Shown piece by piece: positions 33,667 to 42,560 of a DNA stretch of 64,000 bases; the stretch's first letter is position 1; every line of letters starts with the position of its first letter. The translations under genes were made by a program, and so were the position numbers. The DNA lies in the NCBI RefSeq assembly GCF_041435115.1, contig NZ_CP108046.1, positions 6,448,001-6,512,000 on the forward strand. Direction: 5' to 3'. The notes under the pieces were generated by a model. The model was not told the DNA's origin and searched no databases. It was given only the letters and a program-made list of their open reading frames with translations. The stretch is from Streptomyces sp. NBC_00289 (lineage in GTDB: Bacteria > Actinomycetota > Actinomycetes > Streptomycetales > Streptomycetaceae).

Positions 33667-35874
33667 ATGACCGAAGTCGACAGGCCGCCCCGGCTCGGGG
33701 GCTGGACCCGTTTCGTCACCGCTCGCCCCCGGTTGTCGCTGCTCGTGGCCCTGGTGCTCACCGCGCTCGCCGTACTGGCCGGCAGCGGGGTCGCCGACCG
33801 GCTCGGCAGCGGCGGCTGGGAGGACCCGACCGCCGAGTCCACCTACGCCACCAAGGCGCTGGAGCGCGAGTTCCCGGGCTCCCAGCCCAACCTCCTGCTG
33901 CTCGTCCACTCAGGGCGCTCCTCCGTGGACGACCCCGCGGTCGCCGCCGAGGCCGGGCGGCTCGCCACCCGTCTGGCCGCGGAGCCGGGCGTCACGGGTG
34001 TCGGCTCCTACTGGCAGTCCAAGACCCCCGCCCTGCGTGCCACGGACGGCCACCAGGCACTGATCGCCGCCCGCATCACGGGCGACGAGAAGACCATGGG
34101 GAAGACCCTCGACCGCATGGTGCCCTCCTACCGGGGCGGACACGGCCCGGTGAAGGTGACGGTCGGCGGCCCCGTCGCCGTACGGCACGAGATGCAGAAG
34201 ACCATTCAGGAGGACCTGACCCGGGCCGAGATGATCGCCCTGCCGGTGACGCTCCTGCTGCTGGTCATGGTCTTCGGCAGCGCGGTCGCGGCCCTGCTGC
34301 CGCTCGGCATCGGCATCATCGCGATCCTCGGCACGAACGCGGTGCTGCGCGGCCTCACCGAGTTCACCGACGTCTCCGTCTTCGCGATGAACCTGACCAC
34401 CGCCCTGGGCCTCGGTCTCGCCATCGACTACGCCCTGTTCATCGTCCGCCGCTTCCGTGAGGAACTCGCCGCCGGCGCCGAACCGTTGACCGCCGTCGGC
34501 ACCACCCTGCGCACGGCCGGCCGCACGGTCCTGTTCTCCTCGCTCACGGTCGCCGTGTCGCTGGCCGCCATGCTGCTGTTCCCGCAGTACTTCCTGCGCT
34601 CCTTCGCCTACGCCGGCATCGCCGTGGTGCTGCTGGCGGCCGCCGCCGCACTGATCCTGCTCCCGGCGGCCCTGGTGCTGCTCGGACACCGGGTCGACTC
34701 CCTCGACCTGCGCCGCCTGCTGCGGCGCGGCCGGCCGCCGGGGCAGGCAGGGCAGGAGGGCACGGCCTGGGCCCGCACGGCCACGCTCGTCATGCGCCGC
34801 GCCCCGTTCTTCGCGCTCGGTACCACCGCCGTCCTGATCCTGCTCGGACTGCCCTTCCTGGGCGTGAAGTTCGGCACCGCCGACGACCGTCAACTGCCCT
34901 CGTCCGCCGAGTCCCACGTGGTGCAGCAGCACATCCGCGACGACTTCCCCGGCAGTCCCGGCGGCGGCCTCGAAGTCCTCGCCGAGGGCCGGGCGACAGC
35001 TGCGCAGTACATCGCCTACAAGGAGCGGATCGCCGCACTGCCCGAGGTGCTGCGGGTGGACGGCCCGCTCGTCGAGGGCGACTCGGCGTACTTCACGGTG
35101 CTCCCGAAGGGCGAGGCCGTCGACGGTCCCGCCCAGCGCCTGGTGGCCGACCTGCGGGCCACGGAGGCCCCGTTCGCCACCAAGGTGACCGGCACGGCCG
35201 CCGTCCTCGTCGACTCCAAGCACGCCATAGGAGAGCGCCTCCCGTGGGCGGCCGGCTTCATCGCGGTCGTCACCCTGATCCTGGTCTTCCTCCTCACCGG
35301 CAGCGTGCTGATCCCCCTCCAGGCGGTGCTGCTCAACGCACTCAGCCTGACGGCGATGTTCGGCGCGGTGGTCTGGGTCTTCCAGGACGGCCACCTCTCC
35401 GGCCTGCTCGGCTTCACCAGCCCCGGCTCCATAGAGACGACGCTGCCGGTCCTGATGTTCTGCGTGGCCTTCGGCCTCTCCATGGACTACGGCGTCTTCC
35501 TGCTCTCCCGCATCAAGGAGGAGTACGACCGGACCGGCGACCACAACGAGGCGGTCCGGCACGGCCTGCAGCGCACGGGCGGGCTCATCACGGCGGCCGC
35601 GGTGATCCTGGCGGTGGTGATGGTCGCCATCGGCACCTCACGCGTGACCAACACGAAGATGCTCGGTCTGGGCATCGCCCTGGCGGTCCTGATGGACGCG
35701 ATGATCGTCCGGAGCCTCCTGGTCCCCGCGGTCATGCGCCTCACCGGCCGGGCGACCTGGTGGGCACCCGCCCCGCTGCGCCGCTTCCACCGGCGGTTCG
35801 GCCTCAGCGAGGGAGAGGACGCGCCGACCGTCGAGACCGAGGAGGACCGGCCGAGGGTCACGGCAGGCGGCTAG
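33667..35874 (+). CDS. MMPL-family (RND superfamily) membrane exporter
   Basis: This 735-residue protein has twelve predicted helices and two large extracellular loops (about 40-180 and 405-540). The proton-relay motifs are seen in both halves: ALGLGLAIDYALFIVRRF and VAFGLSMDYGVFLLSRI. It resembles ActII-ORF3 type exporters of antibiotics or lipids. It is probably repressed by the divergent TetR protein. The TAG stop (35872-35874) lies within the CTAG target of IS copy B, so the coding sequence is complete but any downstream gene or terminator was separated from it. Confidence 0.92.
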   Translation: MTEVDRPPRLGGWTRFVTARPRLSLLVALVLTALAVLAGSGVADRLGSGGWEDPTAESTYATKALEREFPGSQPNLLLLVHSGRSSVDDPAVAAEAGRLATRLAAEPGVTGVGSYWQSKTPALRATDGHQALIAARITGDEKTMGKTLDRMVPSYRGGHGPVKVTVGGPVAVRHEMQKTIQEDLTRAEMIALPVTLLLLVMVFGSAVAALLPLGIGIIAILGTNAVLRGLTEFTDVSVFAMNLTTALGLGLAIDYALFIVRRFREELAAGAEPLTAVGTTLRTAGRTVLFSSLTVAVSLAAMLLFPQYFLRSFAYAGIAVVLLAAAAALILLPAALVLLGHRVDSLDLRRLLRRGRPPGQAGQEGTAWARTATLVMRRAPFFALGTTAVLILLGLPFLGVKFGTADDRQLPSSAESHVVQQHIRDDFPGSPGGGLEVLAEGRATAAQYIAYKERIAALPEVLRVDGPLVEGDSAYFTVLPKGEAVDGPAQRLVADLRATEAPFATKVTGTAAVLVDSKHAIGERLPWAAGFIAVVTLILVFLLTGSVLIPLQAVLLNALSLTAMFGAVVWVFQDGHLSGLLGFTSPGSIETTLPVLMFCVAFGLSMDYGVFLLSRIKEEYDRTGDHNEAVRHGLQRTGGLITAAAVILAVVMVAIGTSRVTNTKMLGLGIALAVLMDAMIVRSLLVPAVMRLTGRATWWAPAPLRRFHRRFGLSEGEDAPTVETEEDRPRVTAGG

Positions 35875-37583
35875 AAGGCTCATGAAGATCTTGGGTTCTG
35901 GCCCTGCCGCGTCAGCGGCAGGGCCAGACTCGCCATGTGGCGATGGGTGAGTGGGTCGGCGAGATGGTCGGGCCGGACGTGTGGGAGACCTGCCGGGAGT
36001 TGATCCCGGCAGGGAGTGTGTTCGCGTTCCTGGCCGAGCACCGCGGCGAGCTGTTCCCGGCTGAGATGTTCGTGGACATGTACCCGTCGGCGAACGGACG
36101 GCCGAGCATGCCGCCGCAGATTCTGGCCGCCGCGATCACCTTGCAGGCCCTTAACGGGCTGTCGGACTTCGAGACGGTCCAGGAGCTGCGGTGCGACCTG
36201 CGGTGGAAGGCCGCCTGCGGGCTGGGCCTGCACGACATGGCCTTCGACCCGTCGCTGCTGGCCTACTTCCGCCGCCGGCTGGCCCGTTCCGCCCGCCCCA
36301 ACCGCATCTTCGAGGCCGTGCGCGAGGTCGTGAAGGCCACCGGAGTCCTCAAGGGCAAGCACCGCCGGGCGCTGGACTCCACCGTGCTGGACGACGCGGT
36401 CGCCACCCAGGACACCGTCACCCAGCTCATCGCCGCCGTCCGCGCGGTGATCCGCGAGGTCCCCGGCGCCGACGCGGTCGTCGCTGCGCAGTGCACCGCC
36501 CACGACTACACCGACCCGGGCAAGCCCCGCATCGCCTGGAACGACGAGCAGGCCCGCGCCGAGCTGGTCGACGCGCTGGTCACCGATGCCCTGCGACTGC
36601 TGGGCCACCTGCCAGACCAGCAACTCGGCGACAAAGCCGCGAACGTGGTGGGCATCCTGGCCCTGGTCGCCGGCCAGGACGTCGAGCCCGCCGAGGACTC
36701 CGACGGCCGCGACGGACGCTGGCGCATCACCCAAGGCACCGCTCCCAGCCGGATGCTCTCCACCGTCGATCCCGAAGCCCGGCACATCCACAAGACCCGC
36801 AGCCACCAGCAGGACGGCTTCAAGGCCCACCTGGCCATCGAGCCCGAGACCGGCTTATACACCGCCGTCGCCCTGCGGCCCGGCGCCGGAGCCGAACACC
36901 ACGAGGCCGCCGTCGGCCTGGACCTGCTCGCCGACGAGGACGACCCGCTGGACGTCTTCGGCGACACCGCCTACTCCGCCGCCGACGCCCGCCAGACCCT
37001 CCACGAGGCCGGCCACCGGCTGTTCCTCAAACCCGCCCCACTGCGACCCGCCATCCCCGGCGGTTTCATCCTCGACGACTTCGCCATCGACACCACAGCC
37101 GCCATCGTGACCTGCCCGGCCGGACACGCCGTGGCCCTGTCCGACCCCGGCGGGCAGCACCACCAACGCAAAGCCTCTTTCGGGGACTTATGCACCGCAT
37201 GCCACCTGCGCGAGCGGTGCACCAAAGCCAAGGCCGGACGCATCCTGACCATCCGACCGCACCACGACCTCCAGACAGCCGCCCGCCACCAGGCCGCCAC
37301 CGACCCTGGCTGGCAGGCCGACTACCGCCGCTGGAGACCACCGGTCGAACGCGCCGTCGCCTGGCTCGTCCACCACGGCAACCGGCGCCTGCGCTACCGC
37401 GGCACCATCAAGAACAACACCTGGCTCCACACCCGGGCCGCCGCCCTCAACCTCCGCCGACTGATCAACCTCGGACTCACCCACACCAGTGGCACCTGGC
37501 ACCTCGCACCAGCCACTACATGACCGGAGGGGCTGTCCGGCCTGACGGCCGGACAGCCCCTCACCAAGATCTTCATCAGCCTT
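35875..37583 (+). mobile_element. IS1182-family insertion sequence, copy B
   Basis: 1,709 bp, flanked by CTAG at 35871-35874 and 37584-37587. The left end starts AAGGCTCATGAAGATCTTGG, the right end is the complement of AAGGCTGATG..., matching copy A in reverse. Internal hairpins at 35897-35928 and 37527-37562 correspond to those of copy A. The two copies are inverted relative to each other and 28.2 kb apart. The left CTAG provides the stop codon of the MMPL gene. Confidence 0.93.
35937..37523 (+). CDS. IS1182-family DDE transposase (copy B)
   Basis: 528 residues, with the same deduced protein as copy A (domains and catalytic residues described there). The GTG start is within ATGTGGCGATG, so an ATG two codons on is an alternative. 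In-frame TTA leucine codons are at 36855-36857 and 37188-37190. The gene is complete, so both copies may be active. Confidence 0.93.
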   Translation: MAMGEWVGEMVGPDVWETCRELIPAGSVFAFLAEHRGELFPAEMFVDMYPSANGRPSMPPQILAAAITLQALNGLSDFETVQELRCDLRWKAACGLGLHDMAFDPSLLAYFRRRLARSARPNRIFEAVREVVKATGVLKGKHRRALDSTVLDDAVATQDTVTQLIAAVRAVIREVPGADAVVAAQCTAHDYTDPGKPRIAWNDEQARAELVDALVTDALRLLGHLPDQQLGDKAANVVGILALVAGQDVEPAEDSDGRDGRWRITQGTAPSRMLSTVDPEARHIHKTRSHQQDGFKAHLAIEPETGLYTAVALRPGAGAEHHEAAVGLDLLADEDDPLDVFGDTAYSAADARQTLHEAGHRLFLKPAPLRPAIPGGFILDDFAIDTTAAIVTCPAGHAVALSDPGGQHHQRKASFGDLCTACHLRERCTKAKAGRILTIRPHHDLQTAARHQAATDPGWQADYRRWRPPVERAVAWLVHHGNRRLRYRGTIKNNTWLHTRAAALNLRRLINLGLTHTSGTWHLAPATT

Positions 37584-37733
37584 CTAGGGCCTGTCGTTGG
37601 GCTCAAGCCCTGGTGCCCGACCCGGGACCTTCGCCCGCGAGCGATGATGTCCGGGTGACCGAGCGCGGTCACGGTCTCGGCACAGGGTTCGGCGCGCCCC
37701 GGAGGCGGGCCGGGCCCCACGAGGAGGAGAAAC

Positions 37734-38777
37734 ATGCGGGCGGTGGTGTTCGAGCGGTACGGGGAGCCGGCCGAGGTACGGCAGGTGCCGGACCCGGAGC
37801 CGGCGGAGCACGGGGTCGTGGTCCGCGTCGAGGCCACCGGGCTGTGCCGCAGTGACTGGCACGGCTGGCAGGGCCACGACCCGGACATCGCGCTGCCGCA
37901 CGTTCCCGGTCACGAACTCGCGGGCGTCGTCGAGGCGGTGGGCGCCCGGGTGACCGGCCGGCGCCCCGGCGACCGGGTCACCGTGCCCTTCGTCTGCGCC
38001 TGCGGGACCTGTCCGGCCTGTGCCGTGGGCGACCAGCAGGTGTGCGAGCGGCAGACCCAGCCCGGGTTCACCCACTGGGGCTCGTTCGCGCAGTACGTGG
38101 CGCTGGACCACGCAGAAGTGAACCTCGTCGCCGTACCCGACGAACTGTCCTTCGCGACGGCGGCCTCGCTCGGCTGCCGGTTCGCCACCGCGTTCCGTGC
38201 CGTCGTGCGGCAGGGCCGGGTGGCGGCGGGGGAGTGGGTCGCCGTACACGGCTGCGGGGGCGTGGGCCTGTCCGCGGTGATGATCGCGGCGGCCTCCGGC
38301 GCGCGGGTCGTCGCCGTCGACGTGTCACCGGCGGCCCTGGACCTGGCCCGCCGCTTCGGGGCGGCCGAGTGCGTGGACGCGACGCGGACGCCGGACACCG
38401 CGGCGGCGGTCCTCGACCTCACCGGGGGCGGAGCCCATCTCTCCCTCGACGCCCTCGGCTCGCCCGTCACCTGCGCCGCCTCCGTGAACGGCCTGCGGCG
38501 TCGCGGCCGGCACGTCCAGGTGGGTCTGCTGCCCTCGGCGACCGGCACCACCCCGGTCCCGATGGCCAGGGTGATCGCCCTGGAGCTCGAACTCCTCGGC
38601 AGCCACGGCATGGCCGCGCACGCCTACCCGCCGATGCTGGAGCTGGTGCGCTCGGGGCTGCTGCGCCCCGACCTCCTGGTGACGTCCACGATCGCGCTGG
38701 ACGCGGCGCCGGCCGCGCTGGCGGCGATGGGGACGGCGCCCGGGGCGGGGGTGACGGTCATCCAGCCGTGGAGCTGA
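37734..38777 (+). CDS. Zinc-dependent alcohol dehydrogenase (MDR family)
   Basis: This 347-residue enzyme has catalytic zinc ligands in [10 protein letters not shown] (Cys38) and VPGHELAG (His/Glu near 58-59). A structural zinc lobe of four cysteines lies in [17 protein letters not shown] (about 88-104). The nucleotide fold is [10 protein letters not shown] near 174, and the Asp in [11 protein letters not shown] indicates NAD preference. ATG at 37734 follows GGAGGAG. Substrate unknown. It starts 146 bp after IS copy B and overlaps the convergent GNAT gene by 20 bp at its 3' end. Confidence 0.88.
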   Translation: MRAVVFERYGEPAEVRQVPDPEPAEHGVVVRVEATGLCRSDWHGWQGHDPDIALPHVPGHELAGVVEAVGARVTGRRPGDRVTVPFVCACGTCPACAVGDQQVCERQTQPGFTHWGSFAQYVALDHAEVNLVAVPDELSFATAASLGCRFATAFRAVVRQGRVAAGEWVAVHGCGGVGLSAVMIAAASGARVVAVDVSPAALDLARRFGAAECVDATRTPDTAAAVLDLTGGGAHLSLDALGSPVTCAASVNGLRRRGRHVQVGLLPSATGTTPVPMARVIALELELLGSHGMAAHAYPPMLELVRSGLLRPDLLVTSTIALDAAPAALAAMGTAPGAGVTVIQPWS

Positions 38778-39321
38778 CGCCGGGCCACTCGTGGTCGAGG
38801 ATCGCCATCAGCACCTCGTCGACCCACTCACCGTCGCGCACCTGCGTCTCCCGGCGGACTCCCTCGGTGACGAACCCGACCTTCTCGTACACCCGCAGGG
38901 CGCGGTGGTTGTGCCGGTAGGCCTCCAACTGAACGCGGTGCAGGCCGAGTTCCTCGAAGCCGTACCCGACGATGAGCCGGGTCGCCTCGGTGCCGAACCC
39001 CCGGCCCCGGCCGCGCGGCCCGATCAGCGTGCGGAAGGTGCAACTGCGCGCGTCGGGGTCCCACTCGTGAAGGACGACCTCGCCGACGAGTTCACCGGTG
39101 ACGCGGTCGGTGACGGCGAGGTCGAGCCGGTCGGTCTGGGCGGACCGTGAGCCGTACCAGGCACGCAGCCGTTCCGGCGTCAGGTCCGTGGACGGCTCGA
39201 AGGTGAAACGGATGACCTCCGGGTCCTCGAGGATCGTCCGGATGCCGTCGGCGTCGTCCTCGGTGAACGGCCGCAGCACGGTCCGCTCGCCTGTGAGCAC
39301 GGGTTTCACGGAGAAGTCCAT
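38758..39321 (-). CDS. GNAT acetyltransferase (RimJ/RimL type)
   Basis: This 187-residue protein ([19 protein letters not shown]) has the acetyl-CoA loop [20 protein letters not shown] and the family ending [19 protein letters not shown]. It probably acetylates an amine of a small molecule or protein N-terminus. Its last 20 bp overlap the dehydrogenase gene on the other strand. Confidence 0.86.
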   Translation of the reverse strand: MDFSVKPVLTGERTVLRPFTEDDADGIRTILEDPEVIRFTFEPSTDLTPERLRAWYGSRSAQTDRLDLAVTDRVTGELVGEVVLHEWDPDARSCTFRTLIGPRGRGRGFGTEATRLIVGYGFEELGLHRVQLEAYRHNHRALRVYEKVGFVTEGVRRETQVRDGEWVDEVLMAILDHEWPGVSSTAG

Positions 39322-39403
39322 GGGACGACTGTGCACCACCGCACGCGTGGGGCACAGGTTGTTTTTTCCGGGGCGATCGCCCCAGAGACGGGGGGCAGGT
39401 GAG

Positions 39404-39604
39404 TCAGTCCTCGCGTCTGCCGCGGTTTCCCGGCCGGGACGCCACCCACGCCCGCACGGTGTCCGCATACCAGTAGGGCTTGCCGCCCTCCACGTGGTCG
39501 GGTGCCGGAAGGAGACCGTGCTTGCGGTAGGACCGCACGGTGTCCGGCTGCACCCGGATGTGCGCCGCGATCTCCTTGTACGACCAGAGCCTTCGGTCGG
39601 TCAT
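39404..39604 (-). CDS. Small MerR/excisionase-like HTH protein
   Basis: This 66-residue protein has an HTH_17-type domain (WSYKEIAAHIRVQPDTVRSYRKHGLLP) and a wing (GGKPYWYADTVRAWVASR). ATG at 39604 has GGGAGG upstream. It resembles BldC-size or AlpA-like DNA-binding proteins; no integrase is nearby, so a regulatory role is more likely than excision. A longer frame runs upstream to 40471 but consists of repeat-derived sequence. Confidence 0.75.
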   Translation of the reverse strand: MTDRRLWSYKEIAAHIRVQPDTVRSYRKHGLLPAPDHVEGGKPYWYADTVRAWVASRPGNRGRRED

Positions 39605-40373
39605 GAGCTGTACCTCCCTGCGCGTGCCGCGGCGGCGGCCGGGGAGCGGCCGTCGGGGGAGCCGGGCACTGCGCTGGCGATCACAAAACCTGTGCTCCCT
39701 GAACGACGCGGAGTGAGGGCAGGGCAGGGGCGGTGCACGGGGTGTGACGGAAAGCCCGCGTACACGAGACATGTGTGACAGGAAGGGGGTGTTTGTGACA
39801 CGAGTGACGCAAAGGCGTACGCCGGTCCATGGGCGCGGCGCGTTGACTTCGGCCCCGGGGCGGGTCCGCACCCGCTCACGACCGCACGCCCTCACGACCC
39901 GTCGCAACGCCCTCAACGGCGTCGACGCCCGCGTCCCGGGTCTGCCGTGACACCGTGACACCTTGCGGCCATGCGCCTTGTGTGCGGGCCGCGTGGGCAG
40001 GGGGTTCGGCGTTTGTGTGCGGGCCGCGTGGGCGGCGGCTCCGGCGTCTTGCGTGCGGGCCGCGTGGGCGGCGACTCCCGCGCTTTGTGTGCAGGCCGCG
40101 ATGGCGGCGACTCCCGCGTTTTGTGTGCGGGCCGCGAGGCCGGCGGCTCCCGCGCCAGGCGCGCACGCCGTCGCGGCCTGCCGCCCCCCGGCCACCGCCC
40201 CCGCCGCCCCCGCGCCTGCTGTCACGCCCCGCAGCGCCCTGCCCCCCCCGCAGCTCGCGGGCCCGCGACTCCCGGTTCCCCCTTGCCGGTCAGGCGCGCG
40301 GCGGGGTGGGCCGGGTCCGCTGCGCCGGACCCGGCCCACCGGCCACCCCCGGCCCCCGGTCGTTCCCCCGGGT
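39605..40373. other. 769-bp region without a supported gene
   Basis: The right half holds a 36-bp tandem repeat array (39978-40156) and other low-complexity GC-rich DNA. The left part (39605-39960) is the upstream region of the small HTH gene and has several GTGAC-containing words (GTGTGACAG, TTTGTGACACGAGTGACG at 39757-39810). Open frames exist on both strands but are compositionally repeat-driven. Confidence 0.6.
39978..40156. repeat. Five tandem ~36-bp repeats
   Basis: Units start at 39978 (35 bp), 40013, 40049, 40085 and 40121 (36 bp each), all beginning TTGTGTGCGGGCCGCG or a close variant and ending CTCCCGCG. There are no unique spacers, so it is not a CRISPR array. Confidence 0.85.
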
Positions 40374-41360
40374 TCAACTGGCCGGACGCACAGCCTGCAT
40401 GGTGCTGACCCTGCCGGTCTTGGAAAAAACCGCGCTTCTGCCGGAGGCGAGAACCAGGCTCGTCGCCTCACCTGTCATCCGGTCCGCCGCGGGTGTCGCG
40501 TCCGCCAACCGGTGGGCCGCCGTGAACTCGCGCGGCGTGCACCCGGTCATCGCCCTGAACTCGCCGCTCAGGTGCGCCTGATCGTAGAAACCGCAGGCCG
40601 CCGCCGTCTCCGCCTGCCCCCGTCCGTCCGCCAGCAGCCGCCGGGCCCGCTGCAGCCGCAGCACCCGCGCCGCGGCTTTCGGGCCCAGCCCGATCTGCTC
40701 CCGGAAACGGTTCTCCAGGTGTCGTACGCTCCAGCCGACCTCGTCGGCGAGCTGTCGTACGGGCATCGCGCCGCCGGTGCGCACCAGCTCCGACCAGGCC
40801 CGCACCACCCGCGCCGAACTCGGGGTGCCGGCCTCGGACCAGCGCGCGAACACGTCGTCCAGCAGCGCGAACCGGTCCGCCCAGTCGGACAACGCGGCGA
40901 GCGCGGCGGAGAGTTCGCCGATGCTGCGCAGCCGCCCGCCGGCCCGCCGGGAGCCCAGGGCGTGCGGCAGCTCGTCGGGGTCGACGGCGCGGTTGGCGAG
41001 TTCGTACTGGGGGGTGCCGAAGAGGGTGAACCCGGCCCACGGCATGAGCAGCACCTCGATGCCCGACAGCCGCCCCCCGTGCTCGCCGACGGCGGCCGTC
41101 GTGGTCGGCCCGGAGAAGACCGACACGAGCGTGGCCGGAGGCCGGCCCGCGCGCGATACGCGTACCGGCTGGTCGAAGCCGAGCAGCAGGGTGGCCGCGC
41201 CGATGGGCGCCTCGAGCCTGCGCCGCGGCCGGTCCATCCGGAGCCGGATCCCGCGGTAGCTGATCACGCCGGGCCGCAGGCGAGGATGGGGCGGCGCGAC
41301 CACGGTCTCCCACCGGCCGCCTGGCCCCTGCCCGGACCGGGTCTGCACCGCACGCGCCAT
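40374..41360 (-). CDS. AraC-family transcriptional regulator
   Basis: This 328-residue protein starts at ATG 41360 with GGGAGG/GAGG upstream. The N-terminal 200 residues form a sensing domain without a clear family match. The C-terminal pair of HTHs occupies about 205-305 (MPVRQLADEVGWSVRHLENRFREQIGLGPKAAARVLRLQRA, then AAACGFYDQAHLSGEFRAMTGCTPREF). It is next to the inositol cluster but separated by 122 bp from iolE on the same strand; a link to that pathway is possible but unproven. Confidence 0.88.
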   Translation of the reverse strand: MARAVQTRSGQGPGGRWETVVAPPHPRLRPGVISYRGIRLRMDRPRRRLEAPIGAATLLLGFDQPVRVSRAGRPPATLVSVFSGPTTTAAVGEHGGRLSGIEVLLMPWAGFTLFGTPQYELANRAVDPDELPHALGSRRAGGRLRSIGELSAALAALSDWADRFALLDDVFARWSEAGTPSSARVVRAWSELVRTGGAMPVRQLADEVGWSVRHLENRFREQIGLGPKAAARVLRLQRARRLLADGRGQAETAAACGFYDQAHLSGEFRAMTGCTPREFTAAHRLADATPAADRMTGEATSLVLASGRSAVFSKTGRVSTMQAVRPAS

Positions 41361-41482
41361 CCGCCTCTGCCTCCCGCCGCCGGAAGGCACCCATGGTGCT
41401 ACGGCAGGGGGAGGGGCGGAAGGTGCGTGCGCGCGCTGTCGTGCCGGGGGCGCGGGAGGCGTCCCGCGCCCCCGGCAGGGGC

Positions 41483-42400
41483 CTACGCCCCGCAGGACCT
41501 GAGGAACGCCCGCGTCCGCTGGGCGATGGGCAGCGGCTTGTCCGGCTCGCACGGGTACATGTCCTGCTCGACGATCGCGAACAGGTCGACGTCGAGCCGC
41601 TGTGCCGCCTCCAGAACCGGCCCCAGGGCGGGCACTCCGGACGGCGGCTCGCACATCACACCGCGCGCGACCGCCGGCCCGAACGGCACCTCGTCGGCCC
41701 GTACGTCCGCCAGGATCTGGGGGTCCACCTGCTTGAGGTGCAGGTAGCCGATCCGCTCGCCGTAGGTCTCGATGAGCTTGACGCTGTCGCCGCCGCAGTA
41801 CGCGTAGTGCCCGGTGTCCAGGCAGAGGGAGACCAGCGAGGAGTCCGTTCCGTCGAGGAAGCGGACGACGTTCTCCTCGCTGTCGATGTGCGTGTCGGCG
41901 TGCGGGTGGACGACGATCTCCAGCCCGTACCGCTCGCGCACCTCGTGTCCGAGCCGCTCGGTCTGCGAGGTCAGGTTCCGCCACTGCTCGGGGGTGAGCG
42001 TGTCCGGCTCCAGCACCTCGCCCGTCTTGTCGTCACGCCAGAAGGACGGGATGACCACCAGGTGGGAGGCGCCCATCGCCTGGGTGAGCGCGGCGATGTC
42101 CGCGACGTGGGCCCATGTCTTGTCCCAGACGGACGGGCCGTGGTGCAGGCCGGTGAAGACCGTGCCGGCAGACACCTTCAGGCCACGTTTCGCCGTCTCC
42201 TCGGCGAGCACGGCCGGATCGCTCGGCAGGTACCCGTAGGGGCCCAGTTCGATCCATTCGTAGCCGGAGGCGGCGACCTCGTCGAGGAAGCGCTGCCAGG
42301 GAACCTGCTGCGGGTCGTCCGGGAACCAGACGCCCCAGGAGTCGGGGGCCGATCCGACCCGGATGCGGGACAGTGAGGACTGAGGCGACAACGACGTCAT
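41483..42400 (-). CDS. iolE: IolE-like 2-keto-myo-inositol dehydratase / TIM-barrel isomerase
   Basis: This 305-residue protein has the segment RIRVGSAPDSWGVWFPDDP typical of IolE-type proteins. Metal-binding residues lie in IVVHPHADTHIDSEENV, CLDTGHYAYCGGD and YLHLKQVDP. IolE dehydrates 2-keto-myo-inositol, the step after inositol dehydrogenase. It is divergent from iolC-iolA. ATG 42400 has no ribosome site, and a minus-strand -35 TTGACA sits 31-36 bp upstream, so the message may be leaderless. The related isomerase IolI is an alternative assignment. Confidence 0.78.
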   Translation of the reverse strand: MTSLSPQSSLSRIRVGSAPDSWGVWFPDDPQQVPWQRFLDEVAASGYEWIELGPYGYLPSDPAVLAEETAKRGLKVSAGTVFTGLHHGPSVWDKTWAHVADIAALTQAMGASHLVVIPSFWRDDKTGEVLEPDTLTPEQWRNLTSQTERLGHEVRERYGLEIVVHPHADTHIDSEENVVRFLDGTDSSLVSLCLDTGHYAYCGGDSVKLIETYGERIGYLHLKQVDPQILADVRADEVPFGPAVARGVMCEPPSGVPALGPVLEAAQRLDVDLFAIVEQDMYPCEPDKPLPIAQRTRAFLRSCGA

Positions 42401-42430
42401 GGCGGCCAGCGTGCGGATCCGGGCCGAGAG

Positions 42431-42494
42431 TGTCAAGGGCTGGTCCGAATGTCTGGACAAAACATTGACAGGGCCGCGCGCTCGGGGCTAGAAA
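42431..42494. promoter_or_regulatory. Divergent iol promoters with central dyad
   Basis: Plus strand: TTGACA (42465-42470), 18 bp, TAGAAA (42489-42494). Minus strand: TTGACA (42431-42436) with a weak CACGCT at 42408-42413, 8 bp from the iolE ATG. Between the two -35 boxes lies an imperfect dyad GTCCGAATGTCTGGAC (42443-42458), a candidate operator for one regulator of both transcripts. Confidence 0.65.
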
Positions 42495-42560
42495 CCGTGG
42501 AGAGCCGTGTGGGCCGCTGGTCCGCGCTTGAGCGAACCGAATCAGCGCGAAGGGAACTCG

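Noticed and set aside
7724..35870. A 28-kb composite transposon bounded by the two IS copies
   Set aside because: The interval holds core genes such as citrate synthase and a RecD2-like helicase in ordinary Streptomyces composition. Two independent insertions, or inversion potential, explain the geometry better than a mobile unit.
39978..40156. CRISPR-like array
   Set aside because: The repeats are contiguous with no unique spacers, imperfect, and no cas genes are nearby. The same holds for the 16-, 48- and 111-bp arrays.
39404..40471. A 355-residue protein including the small HTH domain
   Set aside because: The region upstream of the ATG at 39604 is repeat-derived and low complexity; the ATG has a good ribosome site and the HTH domain begins there.
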